Position numbers and translations under genes: made by a program. The notes beneath the pieces were generated by a model. The model was not told where the DNA came from. It searched no databases and saw nothing but the letters and a program-made list of their open reading frames with translations. Shown piece by piece: positions 17,031-25,825 of a DNA stretch of 51,840 nucleotides (the stretch's first letter is position 1; every line of letters begins with the position of its first letter). The stretch lies in assembly GCA_002396645.1 (NCBI GenBank), contig DGYI01000059.1, forward strand, positions 1 to 51,840, read 5' to 3'. This DNA comes from Firmicutes bacterium UBA5010 (lineage in GTDB: Bacteria > Bacillota > Clostridia > Tissierellales > Sedimentibacteraceae).

Positions 17031-17968
17031 TAAATTATTATAAGCATGATTACGATTATAAGCGAAGATATTATACCGTGCGCAAATTTTACTTTTATAT
17101 ACTCAAGTATATTTATTTCAACATTACTGCCGACGCTTACAGTTTGAAAGATGATTGAGAAACCTGAGAAACTTATTAAAAAGTTTAATATTATAAGCTT
17201 TACTTCAATAGGCAATAAGGATGAGCAAATAATATCACAGCCGTTAGTCATCTCAAGAATTCCTACTGATAAAGATACTATAATCTGCCTTATACCTGAA
17301 TCTACATCTGTAAATATTATGGACATTATGTATTCGGATAATATTGAAAAAATAACAATTACTCCTGCTACTGTAAGTATGCTCAATATTGATTTTGATA
17401 TAGCATTGCTAAAAGCTTGATTAAATGATACCTGTTTTACAAAGCTTTCTTTTTTTGATTTTTTTATACTTATAAAATCCTGTTTTATGAACTTTGATAA
17501 AACTACAGCTCCTATATAGTGGGGCAGCAACAAATATGGTAAAAGGCTTGTATCCTTAAGCATTGACATTGCAATAACAGCAGATATAAACTGAAAGCTG
17601 CATAAATTAGTAAAGCTTAACAGATATCTTCCCTCAGCTTCAGAAATTCTGTTGTTTTTAATCATTAAATCTGTTGCTAAAGCTCCAGAGGGGTAGCCTG
17701 ATATAAGCCCTATAATAAATGGTATGACAGCAAATGAACTGCCTAATAGTTTCTTGGATAATGATGATATTTTCTCTAATATATCGTATAAAAAACTGTA
17801 TTGAAGCAATATATTTGATAAAATAAACATGGGAAATAAAACAGGCAATATTTTATTATACCATAGTGTAATTCCGGATATAGCTCCTGCTCTTACAATG
17901 TTTGGCTGAACAAAGAATATGATAATCAGGATTAAAGCAAATATAGGTGCTAAATTTTTTTTAATCAT
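17030..17968 (-). CDS. ylbJ: Sporulation integral membrane protein YlbJ
   Basis: A 312-residue polytopic membrane protein of the nucleoside-recognition-domain type. Typical sequences are WYNKILPVLFPMFILSNIL, ISGYPSGA and NLCSFQFISAV. YlbJ is needed for heat-resistant spores in Bacillus, so this gene is the main sign that the organism sporulates. Minus-strand RBS GGAGGTG precedes ATG. It is the last gene of a four-gene operon after tmcAL, as ylbJ and ylbM are neighbours in Bacillus too. Confidence 0.88.
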   Translation of the reverse strand: MIKKNLAPIFALILIIIFFVQPNIVRAGAISGITLWYNKILPVLFPMFILSNILLQYSFLYDILEKISSLSKKLLGSSFAVIPFIIGLISGYPSGALATDLMIKNNRISEAEGRYLLSFTNLCSFQFISAVIAMSMLKDTSLLPYLLLPHYIGAVVLSKFIKQDFISIKKSKKESFVKQVSFNQAFSNAISKSILSILTVAGVIVIFSILSEYIMSIIFTDVDSGIRQIIVSLSVGILEMTNGCDIICSSLLPIEVKLIILNFLISFSGFSIIFQTVSVGSNVEINILEYIKVKFAHGIISSLIIVIMLIII

Positions 17969-18020
17969 AAAAAAACACCTCCAAGATATCTATATTGTCC
18001 AAGAGGCGTTAATATGTTTA

Positions 18021-19262
18021 TTATTTTTGTACAAAGATAAGATTTTTTTTATATTCAGTGTCTGAGTACTTTTCGCTATGCTGAAACGTCAGATAATAAA
18101 TATTGCTGGATTTTCTCGTCATTTCAAATATTTTATCTGAAAAGATGTCAATTTTGTTTCTTTTATAATCTGAAAATTTCGTTATAACTGCTGTATTATT
18201 CTGCTTTGCGTGTTTTATCACAGCTTTTCCGTTTTTGTTTAAAGCTAAAGCCTTTACATAGCTTGTTGCGCAAGTATTGGCTAACAAAGTCTTAATATCC
18301 TCGGATTTTATGTCAAGAAGGATATTTAATAATATTCGTCTGATGCGAGAGTAGGTATATCTTTTTGATTTTATAGACATTATGAAATCATCCAGACTTT
18401 TATGCTTTGAAGCATTATCATATATTTTATTTTCAAGTCCTTCAGAAACATCATAAATTGTTTTAATATAAGCCTTACCGCTGCTTATTATTTTATAATA
18501 AATCAAATCTAAGTATTTATCAAGGCTGTTAAATATCATATGTTCCCTATAATAATCTTTCATGAGAGAGAAGGAGCTTTTTGGCAATGAAAATTTTGCC
18601 TTGTTCATATTCAACGATAAAATTTCATTTCTGATAGCTGTTGCACTGGAAAATTTGTGTTTTATCTGCTTGTCATTGTGTTGTGCTATATGTCTTTTTA
18701 TAGGCACAAAGTCCACATTAAAATCAATTTTTTTAGCTGCCTTAATATATTCTAAAGCTAAAGTGTTATTGGGCGATAATATTAAATCGTCTGCAAAATT
18801 ATGATTTTCATTTAAAAACTTTTTAATCGTATTATTAATTGCGCTGGGATATGACAGTCCTTCTGACATAAAATTTTTAAGAGAGCTTATATACTCATCC
18901 TTGTTATTTAACTGAAAATCTGCAATTTTATAAAGTAAATCAATATCGCTATTTTCACAGCCGAAGCTTATTGCAGATACATTCAGCTTTTTTAGCTCTT
19001 TTATTGCCCCTAATGCAAAAAGCTCAGCATTTTGGCATGCAAAAGGGAAGGGGAGTTCAATAACTAAATCTGCACCGCCATATACAGCCATTTCGGCTCT
19101 TTTATATTTATCTATTATTGCAGGCTCACCGCGCTGAACATAATTACCGCTCATAACTACTGCAACAGCATCACATTTTGAAGCTTTTTTTGCCATCTCA
19201 AGCTGGTATTTGTGTCCCAGATGAAAGGGATTATACTCTGCCACTATTCCTAAGATTTTCAT
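18021..19262 (-). CDS. tmcAL: tRNA(Met) cytidine acetate ligase TmcAL (YlbM)
   Basis: A 413-residue nucleotidyltransferase-fold enzyme that acetylates C34 of elongator tRNA-Met using acetate and ATP. Motifs: GIVAEYNPFHLGH (HxGH site), VVMSGNYVQRGEPAI and ADLVIELPFPFACQNAE, then a lysine-rich C-terminal RNA-binding part. I chose the ATG at 19262 because the upstream ATG (19274) overlaps the GGAGG that serves it. The gene follows the ABC exporter permease by 16 bp. Acetate kinase is encoded nearby but that link is probably incidental. Confidence 0.93.
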   Translation of the reverse strand: MKILGIVAEYNPFHLGHKYQLEMAKKASKCDAVAVVMSGNYVQRGEPAIIDKYKRAEMAVYGGADLVIELPFPFACQNAELFALGAIKELKKLNVSAISFGCENSDIDLLYKIADFQLNNKDEYISSLKNFMSEGLSYPSAINNTIKKFLNENHNFADDLILSPNNTLALEYIKAAKKIDFNVDFVPIKRHIAQHNDKQIKHKFSSATAIRNEILSLNMNKAKFSLPKSSFSLMKDYYREHMIFNSLDKYLDLIYYKIISSGKAYIKTIYDVSEGLENKIYDNASKHKSLDDFIMSIKSKRYTYSRIRRILLNILLDIKSEDIKTLLANTCATSYVKALALNKNGKAVIKHAKQNNTAVITKFSDYKRNKIDIFSDKIFEMTRKSSNIYYLTFQHSEKYSDTEYKKNLIFVQK

Positions 19263-19278
19263 ATTTACCTCCATGCAA

Positions 19279-20856
19279 TTATCTGTTGTTTAATTCCGCA
19301 TAGTTCAGTATATCTCTGCAAAGATAAGTTATCAGTGCAGAACTCAAAAGATTCCAAACAAATGTTGATATTAAAATAACAGATTCTATCGGTATCATAA
19401 CCAGTTTTAAGGATAATAAAAATCCTAAAATGAATCCGGGTACAGAAAGTATGATTAATATAAAAAAGTATAAAAATGAAATTAATATTTTATTTGTCAA
19501 TGAGCCAAGAACTCTTTGAATCAGTATATTGCCTGCCATAAATAAAATACCGAAGCCTATACGAGCTGTTATACATATAAGAATCTGGTATATGGGTGCT
19601 TTTATAATCAAGCCTATTGCCACAAACAATATTATAGCTTCCACAACTATTTTTAACATATTTTCCTGTGCTATACATACAAGCTTTTTGAAAGCAGGCT
19701 CAGGTATCATATAAACATAGGGCTGTATCAGCTCTCTTATCCACCTTCCCGATGCACTGTTAAAAATCTGCATATAAGTTACAAAGCCGAATATTGCTAA
19801 AATATTGCCTGTATCTCTCATGAATATTATGGTAAAGAAAACAGACATAGCTATAAAAACTAAAGTTGTTTTATCTATAAACAATAATCCTGAACGTCTG
19901 TTTTCAAGCATATGCTTATAAAAAAATACATTCGGACCAAAGCCTTTATTTATGCCTGTTTTACCGAGCTTAACATTTTTAGGCGTGTCAGAAATTTTAC
20001 CCTCTTTTTTAGCAGTAATTGCCGAGAATGACACCTCTGTAGCTTGAAGCACATCTTCATAAAAGTCTGAATTTGCTTTAATTACCAGGATAATGAATGC
20101 TACAATATAAGAAATAACTGCCGCTAAACCAAGAGCTGTTTGTGTAAAATTAAATGACATTAAACCGATGGCAACAGCTTTTATCCATCCTATAACAGGT
20201 ATGAATAAAACCCACAGTGAATTAGCAGCGTTTACTATAGCTTTTAATTTATCTGCACCGGATACGAATAATGCGTCTTTAGAAATAATAACTAAGACAA
20301 TAAAGGATAAAGCGATTATAGAAGTTTTTAAAATTTTCTTAAGCTTTTCATTATTGCTTGTAAATGAATATATAACCATAGATGTAAGCTGAGCACAAAA
20401 TATCGTAATGCCAAAACCTATAAACAGTGCAAGTAAACCATAAATACCGATTTGATATGTTCTGTTAAGCCATGCATATTGAAAAAACAGAAAAAACCCT
20501 ACTAAAAGAGAGTTGTTCATCTGCTTTATCAACCCATAAATTAATATTTTTTTGGACGAAATAGGTGCCATGAATAAAAGATTTATATCTGCCATAGAGT
20601 AAAAGCTTGCACCGGATGAAAATCCTGTCATTACAGTCGTAATAAATAAGACTGAAAACAGTGCAAAAACTCCCACATATAACTCTTTTATATCTCTTGT
20701 TATATCAGTCGGAGAAGAACTTGAATTGCCTGACCAAAGCACAAACCCCAAAAGTGCGATAAAGAGAATTATCATAATTAGCTTTGTAGGGTGATTTTTT
20801 AAATCCTTTATAGTATTTTTTATATTGGTAAAAAATAAATATCTTAACGCGCTCAC
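19279..20856 (-). CDS. Putative ABC exporter permease
   Basis: A 525-residue membrane protein with roughly ten or more hydrophobic segments, of the family described as putative ABC exporters (PF16962-like). It begins with a cytoplasmic stretch SALRYLFFTNIKNTIKDL and has a large cytoplasmic loop around EVSFSAITAKKEGK. Its start overlaps the ATPase gene by 4 bases, so the two form one transporter. Substrate unknown. Confidence 0.75.
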   Translation of the reverse strand: MSALRYLFFTNIKNTIKDLKNHPTKLIMIILFIALLGFVLWSGNSSSSPTDITRDIKELYVGVFALFSVLFITTVMTGFSSGASFYSMADINLLFMAPISSKKILIYGLIKQMNNSLLVGFFLFFQYAWLNRTYQIGIYGLLALFIGFGITIFCAQLTSMVIYSFTSNNEKLKKILKTSIIALSFIVLVIISKDALFVSGADKLKAIVNAANSLWVLFIPVIGWIKAVAIGLMSFNFTQTALGLAAVISYIVAFIILVIKANSDFYEDVLQATEVSFSAITAKKEGKISDTPKNVKLGKTGINKGFGPNVFFYKHMLENRRSGLLFIDKTTLVFIAMSVFFTIIFMRDTGNILAIFGFVTYMQIFNSASGRWIRELIQPYVYMIPEPAFKKLVCIAQENMLKIVVEAIILFVAIGLIIKAPIYQILICITARIGFGILFMAGNILIQRVLGSLTNKILISFLYFFILIILSVPGFILGFLLSLKLVMIPIESVILISTFVWNLLSSALITYLCRDILNYAELNNR

Positions 20857-21563
20857 TGGTCTATAGCCTTCCTTTCTGTTATTTCAAAAAATAGCTCTTC
20901 AAGGCTTTTTTCATCCTTTGAAATTATATTATTATGTTTTGTTGCTGCAAAAGAGCCGTTCACCATGATATGAGCAATATCCCAAAAATTTTCAACACTA
21001 TCCAGCATATGGGTACTTATAAGAACAGAAACACCTTGGTTTTTCAATTCAACAAACATGCTCTTTAATTCCTTTATAGCGTGCGGATCAAGCCCCACCA
21101 TGGGCTCATCAAAAATCATAACACGAGGCTTGTGAAGGATGGCACAGCATATACTGAGCTTTTGCTGCATTCCTTTTGACAGCTCTTTCCCGAGCTTATC
21201 CTTTTTATCCATTAGCTCAAGTCTTGTCAATAATTCTTCTGCATAAGGCTTCCAATCATGCAAACTGTATGCTTTGGCTATGAATTCCAGATGCTCCCAT
21301 ACAGTAAGCAAATCATATACTGCCGGCATTTCGGGAACATATCCTAATAGTCTTTTTGCTTCAGAAGATTTGTTTTTAAATCCGCATATATCTATTTCAC
21401 CTTCAAATCTCAGTAAGCCGGCTATACATTTTATTATAGTTGATTTACCGGCACCGTTTGGACCGAGCAGTACGGCTATCTGTCCGTCTTCAACACAAAA
21501 ACTGATTTTATCGTTAGCAAGTACCTTGCCGTATCTTTTTGTAACATTGTAAACATTAAACAC
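20853..21563 (-). CDS. ABC exporter ATP-binding protein
   Basis: A 236-residue ATPase. Walker A GPNGAGKST, signature LSKGMQQK (S-K instead of the usual S-G), Walker B VMIFDEPMVGLDP and the switch histidine in STHM are visible. GTG 21563 follows minus-strand RBS GGAGG. It is the first gene of the minus-strand operon with the permease, tmcAL and ylbJ. Confidence 0.88.
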   Translation of the reverse strand: MFNVYNVTKRYGKVLANDKISFCVEDGQIAVLLGPNGAGKSTIIKCIAGLLRFEGEIDICGFKNKSSEAKRLLGYVPEMPAVYDLLTVWEHLEFIAKAYSLHDWKPYAEELLTRLELMDKKDKLGKELSKGMQQKLSICCAILHKPRVMIFDEPMVGLDPHAIKELKSMFVELKNQGVSVLISTHMLDSVENFWDIAHIMVNGSFAATKHNNIISKDEKSLEELFFEITERKAIDQ

Positions 21564-21610
21564 TTACTTATCCTCCGATTTTAAAAATATAATTTTAGTC
21601 TATATAAGGT

Positions 21611-21639
21611 ATTATAAATTATCAGTTAATTAATGGCAA
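21611..21639 (-). promoter_or_regulatory. Promoter of the ABC exporter-tmcAL-ylbJ operon
   Basis: On the minus strand TTGCCA (21639-21634), 17-bp spacer, TATAAT (21616-21611), 48 bp before the GTG start of the ATPase gene. Confidence 0.6.
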
Positions 21640-21704
21640 GAAATAATATGCAAAAGGTAAAAAAAATTTACTACTTAAATTGTATTTTATTTGTAACTTA
21701 TTTA

Positions 21705-21765
21705 TGATATACTATCCATAGTGGCTCGATTGAGTCGAACTTATAATGTTTTGGCTTGCCGAAAC
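21705..21765 (+). promoter_or_regulatory. cobU leader: extended -10 promoter and hairpins
   Basis: TGA-TATACT (21705-21713) is an extended -10. Downstream come a small dyad CTATCCATAG (21712-21721), a hairpin around TCGATTGAGTCGA (21726-21738) and GTTTTGG-CTTG-CCGAAAC (21748-21765). The last is nearly identical to one at 45843-45860. I looked for cobalamin riboswitch landmarks and did not see them. Confidence 0.5.
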
Positions 21766-21809
21766 TACGATATAATCAAATAAGAATAAATTATTAAACA
21801 GGTGATAAA

Positions 21810-22403
21810 ATGTGTGTGACTTTAGTTATTGGAGGAGCAAGAAGCGGTAAAAGTACATTTGCGGAGAATAAGGCAAAAGAATATGGCGGTAGAATTACAT
21901 ATCTGGCAACCTCTGTCATAACAGATCAAGGAATGGAAGACAGAGTAAAAAAGCACAGAGAGCAAAGGCCCAAGGAATGGAAAACCATAGAGAGATATAA
22001 AAACTTCAGCGAGCTTCAAGATAATATTGATTTTATAAATTCAGATACTTTAATGATAGATTGCATAACAACTTTAATTGGTAATTTTATGTTTGACAGC
22101 GGTATTGATTTCGATAATTGCAAAATTGAAGAAGTTAATGCTTTAGAGTCTAAGATAAGAGAAGATGTTATGAGCTTGATTTTTTTATGCAGGAGAATGA
22201 ACAAAAAATTGATTTTAGTGTCAAATGAAGTTGGATTAGGAGTTGTTCCGGCATACTACATGGGAAATTATTTTAGAGACATAAGCGGAAGAATAAACTC
22301 CGGTATAGCATCTGAGGCAGATAATGTATATTTTGTTGTATCGGGTGTTCCTATGAAGCTCAAGGATAAAGGAGTTAATATAAAATGCTCAGAGGATTTT
22401 TGA
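21810..22403 (+). CDS. cobU: Adenosylcobinamide kinase/guanylyltransferase
   Basis: A 197-residue bifunctional enzyme that phosphorylates adenosylcobinamide and activates it with GTP. P-loop GGARSGKS (8-15), EDRVKKHREQRPKEWKTIE with the GMP-accepting histidine region, and VSNEVGLGVVP are family signatures. ATG 21810 follows an AGGTGAT RBS. The end overlaps cobS by 19 bases. With cobS and the phosphatase it makes the lower-ligand assembly module; cobT is not in this window. Confidence 0.95.
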   Translation: MCVTLVIGGARSGKSTFAENKAKEYGGRITYLATSVITDQGMEDRVKKHREQRPKEWKTIERYKNFSELQDNIDFINSDTLMIDCITTLIGNFMFDSGIDFDNCKIEEVNALESKIREDVMSLIFLCRRMNKKLILVSNEVGLGVVPAYYMGNYFRDISGRINSGIASEADNVYFVVSGVPMKLKDKGVNIKCSEDF

Positions 22404-23128
22404 TTTTAATATCGTTTTTCACAAGGATTCCTATAGGCAAAATTGTAGAATACAATGAAGAAAAATTTGTAAAGGGATTAAAGCTGTATTGTCTTGTGGG
22501 ACTTGTTATAGGAGCTTTTTTGGCTCTCGGTTATTTTATAGGTAATTTTTTAGAAATTATTTATATAAAAGGATTGATAATTACAGTTATTTATATTATA
22601 ATAACAGGCGGTATACATTTAGATGGTACGGCAGATACTTGCGACGGTTTGTTTTCCGGCAGGACAGGCGATAAAGTTTTTGAGATTATGAGTGATTCCC
22701 GTATAGGTGCATTTGGAGTAATAAGCCTTATTTTGATAATTTTATCACAGCTTATATTATTCTCGCATATCGATTTATATACTTTGATACTTGTACCGGT
22801 TGTAGGCAGAGCAAGTGTAGTAGTTGCATGCTCAAGTATGAATTATGCGAAAAAAAGTCTCGGAATGGGTACACTGTTTGTAGAATCAATCAAGCTTAAC
22901 GAATTAGCCTTTAATACCTTAATTACTTTAATTATTTGCTCATTTATGCCTGGATACATAGTAAATATTATGTCAACTTTTTTGACTTTTATATGTGCTT
23001 TAGTAATAGCCAGGTGGGTAAAATCTAAAATATCAGGCATGACCGGAGACACCTGTGGCTTTGTTGCAGAGATATCTCAGGTAATTTTTATGTTTTTAAG
23101 CCTAATTTTAAGGAGTATTATAATATAA
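22385..23128 (+). CDS. cobS: Adenosylcobinamide-GDP ribazoletransferase (cobalamin synthase)
   Basis: A 247-residue integral membrane enzyme that joins adenosylcobinamide-GDP to alpha-ribazole (or its phosphate). The diagnostic GGIHLDGTADTCDGLF and SDSRIGAFG motifs are present, with further TMs and MTGDTCGF near the C-terminus. The RBS AAAGGAG is inside cobU. Its stop overlaps the next start (TAATG). Confidence 0.95.
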   Translation: MLRGFLILISFFTRIPIGKIVEYNEEKFVKGLKLYCLVGLVIGAFLALGYFIGNFLEIIYIKGLIITVIYIIITGGIHLDGTADTCDGLFSGRTGDKVFEIMSDSRIGAFGVISLILIILSQLILFSHIDLYTLILVPVVGRASVVVACSSMNYAKKSLGMGTLFVESIKLNELAFNTLITLIICSFMPGYIVNIMSTFLTFICALVIARWVKSKISGMTGDTCGFVAEISQVIFMFLSLILRSIII

Positions 23129-23685
23129 TGAAATTATACTTAGTAAGACATGGAGAATCAGAGGGTAATTTTAACCGTACTCTTTGCGGGCATACTGATG
23201 TGGACTTAACATCAAAAGGTGTGATTCAGGCCCAAAATATGGCTAAACTTTTCGAGAATATTAACATAAAAAAACTTTATTCCAGCCCCTTGAAAAGAGC
23301 GTATAATACCGCAAAAGAAATTTCAAAGTTAAAAAATATTGAAATAGAGATAAATGATTTGTTAAAGGAAAGGTCCTTTGGTGATTTTGAAGGATTAAAT
23401 TGGGAAGAAATCGAACTGAAATATCCCGAAGAGTCTAAAAAGCTTATTGAACAAAGTATATGGTATGGATATAAGAATGGAGAAACTTTTGACGATGTAG
23501 TAAGCAGAGTTTCAAAATTTTTTGAAACTATTGAGGATAACTCGGTTATTGTAGCTCATGGAGCCTTAATCAGAATAATTTTATATCATCTGAATATTGT
23601 TGACCGAGATAATATATTTGAATATTCGATTAATAATTGTGAAGTTATATTTATAGATGATAATAAAATTACCTATTTAAACTAA
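23128..23685 (+). CDS. cobC: Histidine phosphatase, likely alpha-ribazole phosphatase
   Basis: A 185-residue phosphoglycerate-mutase-fold phosphatase. The catalytic RHGESEGN (7-14) with His8, the second arginine in SSPLKRAYNTA, acidic ERSFGDFEGL and the second histidine in VAHGALIRI are all intact. The overlap with cobS points to removal of the 5'-phosphate from alpha-ribazole phosphate or cobalamin phosphate. The specific substrate is inferred from context because the fold is shared by many phosphatases. Confidence 0.82.
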   Translation: MKLYLVRHGESEGNFNRTLCGHTDVDLTSKGVIQAQNMAKLFENINIKKLYSSPLKRAYNTAKEISKLKNIEIEINDLLKERSFGDFEGLNWEEIELKYPEESKKLIEQSIWYGYKNGETFDDVVSRVSKFFETIEDNSVIVAHGALIRIILYHLNIVDRDNIFEYSINNCEVIFIDDNKITYLN

Positions 23686-23816
23686 GCTATAAGATCACTT
23701 AGATTTTATATATATTAAATAGCCATGCTGTGCTAAAATTTGCTCGGTTATGGTAAAACTATAAATAATAAAAAAAATTAAAAAATTTTATTAAACATTT
23801 TTACAGGAGGATTAAC

Positions 23817-25010
23817 ATGAATGTATTAGTAATTAACTGCGGTAGTTCGTCATTGAAATACCAGTTAATAGACATGAAAAACGAAATGGTTTTGGCTAAA
23901 GGCTTAGCTGAAAGAATCGGAATTGAGGGCAGTCAAGTTAAGCATGAAGCTGTCGGAAAAGAGAAGAAGGTTTATACAGATTCGTTAGCAACTCATAAAG
24001 AAGCTATCAATACTGTATTAAATGCTTTGGTTGACCCTGTATACGGAGCTGTAAAATCTTTGGAAGAGATTGATGCTGTAGGTCACAGAGTTGTTCACGG
24101 AGGAGAAAAATTTGCCGGATCAGCTATAATAACTGATGAAGTTATAGCAGCTATGAATGAGTGTACAGATTTAGCACCTCTTCACAACCCTCCAAACATC
24201 ATAGGAATAAATGCTTGTAAAGAATTATTGCCTAATGTACCTATGGTTGGAGTTTTTGACACAGCTTTTCATCAAACAATGCCTGAAGAAGCATTTATAT
24301 ATCCGCTTCCGTATGAATTGTACAAAGAATTGGGAATCAGAAGATATGGCTTCCACGGAACTTCCCATAAATTTGTTGCACAAAGAGTAGGCGAAATATT
24401 AAATAAAGACATTAATGATTTAAAAATTATCACTTGTCATTTAGGAAACGGTGCAAGTGTTACTGCTATAAAGAACGGAAAATCAGTAGATACAAGTATG
24501 GGATTAACTCCTCTTGAAGGTTTAGTAATGGGAACAAGATGCGGGGATATAGATCCTGCTATAGTTACTTTCTTAATGGAAAAGAAAGGATTAAGCAGCA
24601 AAGAAGTAAATAATATAATGAATAAAGAATCAGGAGTTCTAGGTATTTCAGGTGTTAGCAGTGACTTCAGAGATATCGAAGCTGAAGCGGAAAAAGGAAA
24701 TAAAAGAGCTCAGTTAGCACTTGATAAATTCTACTATACAGTTAAAAAATACATCGGATCATATGCTGCAGCTATGGGCGGAGTAGATGTAATAATTTTT
24801 ACAGCAGGACTTGGAGAAAACTCAGCTCCTGCAAGAGAAGAATCTTGCAGAGGATTAGAATTCTTAGGAGTTGAAATCGATACAGACAAAAACAATATCC
24901 GAGGAAAAGAAGCGGAAGTATCTAAAGAAAATTCTAAGGTGAAAGTTTTCGTAATCCCTACTAACGAAGAGTTAATGATTGCGAGAGAAACAAAATCTTT
25001 GATAAAATAA
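23817..25010 (+). CDS. ackA: Acetate kinase
   Basis: A 397-residue kinase interconverting acetyl phosphate plus ADP with acetate plus ATP, the energy-yielding step of many fermentations. Motifs: NCGSSSLKYQ near the N-terminus, DTAFHQTMPE, GFHGTSHKFV, HLGNGASV and FTAGLGENS. Length is normal. RBS ACAGGAGGAT precedes ATG 23817. No pta is adjacent. The 131-bp gap before it holds no gene. Confidence 0.97.
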   Translation: MNVLVINCGSSSLKYQLIDMKNEMVLAKGLAERIGIEGSQVKHEAVGKEKKVYTDSLATHKEAINTVLNALVDPVYGAVKSLEEIDAVGHRVVHGGEKFAGSAIITDEVIAAMNECTDLAPLHNPPNIIGINACKELLPNVPMVGVFDTAFHQTMPEEAFIYPLPYELYKELGIRRYGFHGTSHKFVAQRVGEILNKDINDLKIITCHLGNGASVTAIKNGKSVDTSMGLTPLEGLVMGTRCGDIDPAIVTFLMEKKGLSSKEVNNIMNKESGVLGISGVSSDFRDIEAEAEKGNKRAQLALDKFYYTVKKYIGSYAAAMGGVDVIIFTAGLGENSAPAREESCRGLEFLGVEIDTDKNNIRGKEAEVSKENSKVKVFVIPTNEELMIARETKSLIK

Positions 25011-25014
25011 TTTC

Positions 25015-25059
25015 TTGACAAAACAAGCATATTCTCATATAATTGACTTTGTAAGTCAA
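25015..25059 (+). promoter_or_regulatory. Perfect consensus promoter with dyad at the start site, for DUF177-rpmF
   Basis: TTGACA (25015-25020), 17-bp spacer, TATAAT (25038-25043): an exact sigma-A consensus. Immediately after it TTGACTT-TGT-AAGTCAA (25043-25059) is a perfect 7-bp inverted repeat spanning the expected transcription start. It could be an operator or a 5'-end hairpin. Confidence 0.75.
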
Positions 25060-25073
25060 AAAAGGGTGATATA

Positions 25074-25577
25074 ATGTTAATTAATTTAAAGAAATTCCTC
25101 CTGTCTGACGATTTGGTTATGAATGTGGATGACAGATTAACTATAATGGATGAGGAGTTTTTAGAAAAAAATAAGTTAAAAAAGGAAATTGAATTTAGCG
25201 GCAGGTTTTTTAAAGTGGAGAAAAGCTTGTTGTTAAACGCCAAAATTAATTATTTTTATTCTGAGACTTGTGCCAGATGTTTAGAGGAATTTGAAAATAA
25301 GATTACAGCTAATTTCAATGCAATTATAGTGGATAAACTTAATGATGATTATGAAGCAGAGGACATAGAGATATTGATTAAAGACAGCTGTATTGATTTG
25401 GAAGAGCCAATAAAGCAGGTTGTGTATTTATCAATGCCGATGAAAGCTTTGTGCAAAACTGACTGTAAAGGTATATGCCCGAAATGTGGTATTAATCTAA
25501 ATACAGATAAATGTGAATGTAATGATTTCGTTATAGACCCACGATTAGAAAAATTGAAAACTTTGTTAAGTGATTAA
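25074..25577 (+). CDS. DUF177 (YceD/YlbN-like) protein
   Basis: A 167-residue protein of the YceD family, almost always upstream of rpmF. It shows the family's CARCLEEF motif and, near the C-terminus, a zinc-ribbon-like set of cysteines (CKTDCKGICPKCG, then CEC). In plants and bacteria the family is linked to 23S rRNA accumulation; the precise action is unclear. ATG 25074 follows GGGTGAT, and the gene is 12 bp from rpmF. Confidence 0.9.
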   Translation: MLINLKKFLLSDDLVMNVDDRLTIMDEEFLEKNKLKKEIEFSGRFFKVEKSLLLNAKINYFYSETCARCLEEFENKITANFNAIIVDKLNDDYEAEDIEILIKDSCIDLEEPIKQVVYLSMPMKALCKTDCKGICPKCGINLNTDKCECNDFVIDPRLEKLKTLLSD

Positions 25578-25589
25578 GGAGGTGTCACA

Positions 25590-25769
25590 ATGGCAGTACC
25601 TAAGAGAAAAACTTCGAAAGCAAGAAGAGATAGAAGAAGAACAGCTAAATGCAGAATGACAATTCCGGCAGTTATGGAGTGTCCTCAGTGTCATGCAGCT
25701 AAAAGACCACACTCAGTGTGTCGTGAGTGCGGATATTACAACGGTAAAGAAGTATTAGCAGTTGAATAA
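25590..25769 (+). CDS. rpmF: 50S ribosomal protein L32
   Basis: A 59-residue L32 beginning MAVPKRKTSKARRDRRR, with two CxxC pairs (CPQC and CREC) that bind zinc. RBS AAGGAGGTG is 7 bases before ATG 25590. Short enough to be missed by length filters. It is followed at once by a strong terminator. Confidence 0.97.
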   Translation: MAVPKRKTSKARRDRRRTAKCRMTIPAVMECPQCHAAKRPHSVCRECGYYNGKEVLAVE

Positions 25770-25774
25770 AAATA

Positions 25775-25821
25775 AGTGCCGAAGTACCTTTTTTAAATAG
25801 TACTTTAGCACTCTTTTTTTT
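25775..25821 (+). terminator. Terminator of DUF177-rpmF
   Basis: AGTGC-cg-AAGTAC pairs with GTACTT-ta-GCACT and is followed by CTTTTTTTT. It begins 5 bp after the rpmF stop. Confidence 0.9.
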
Positions 25822-25825
25822 ATGA

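Noticed and set aside
21640..21809. Cobalamin riboswitch before cobU
   Set aside because: I looked for the conserved B12-box type sequence and its paired elements and did not see them; only small hairpins are present. A covariance search would be decisive.
24734..25243. 169-codon minus-strand open frame opposite ackA and the DUF177 gene
   Set aside because: Spans two well-supported plus-strand genes and a consensus promoter; serine/leucine-rich shadow composition.
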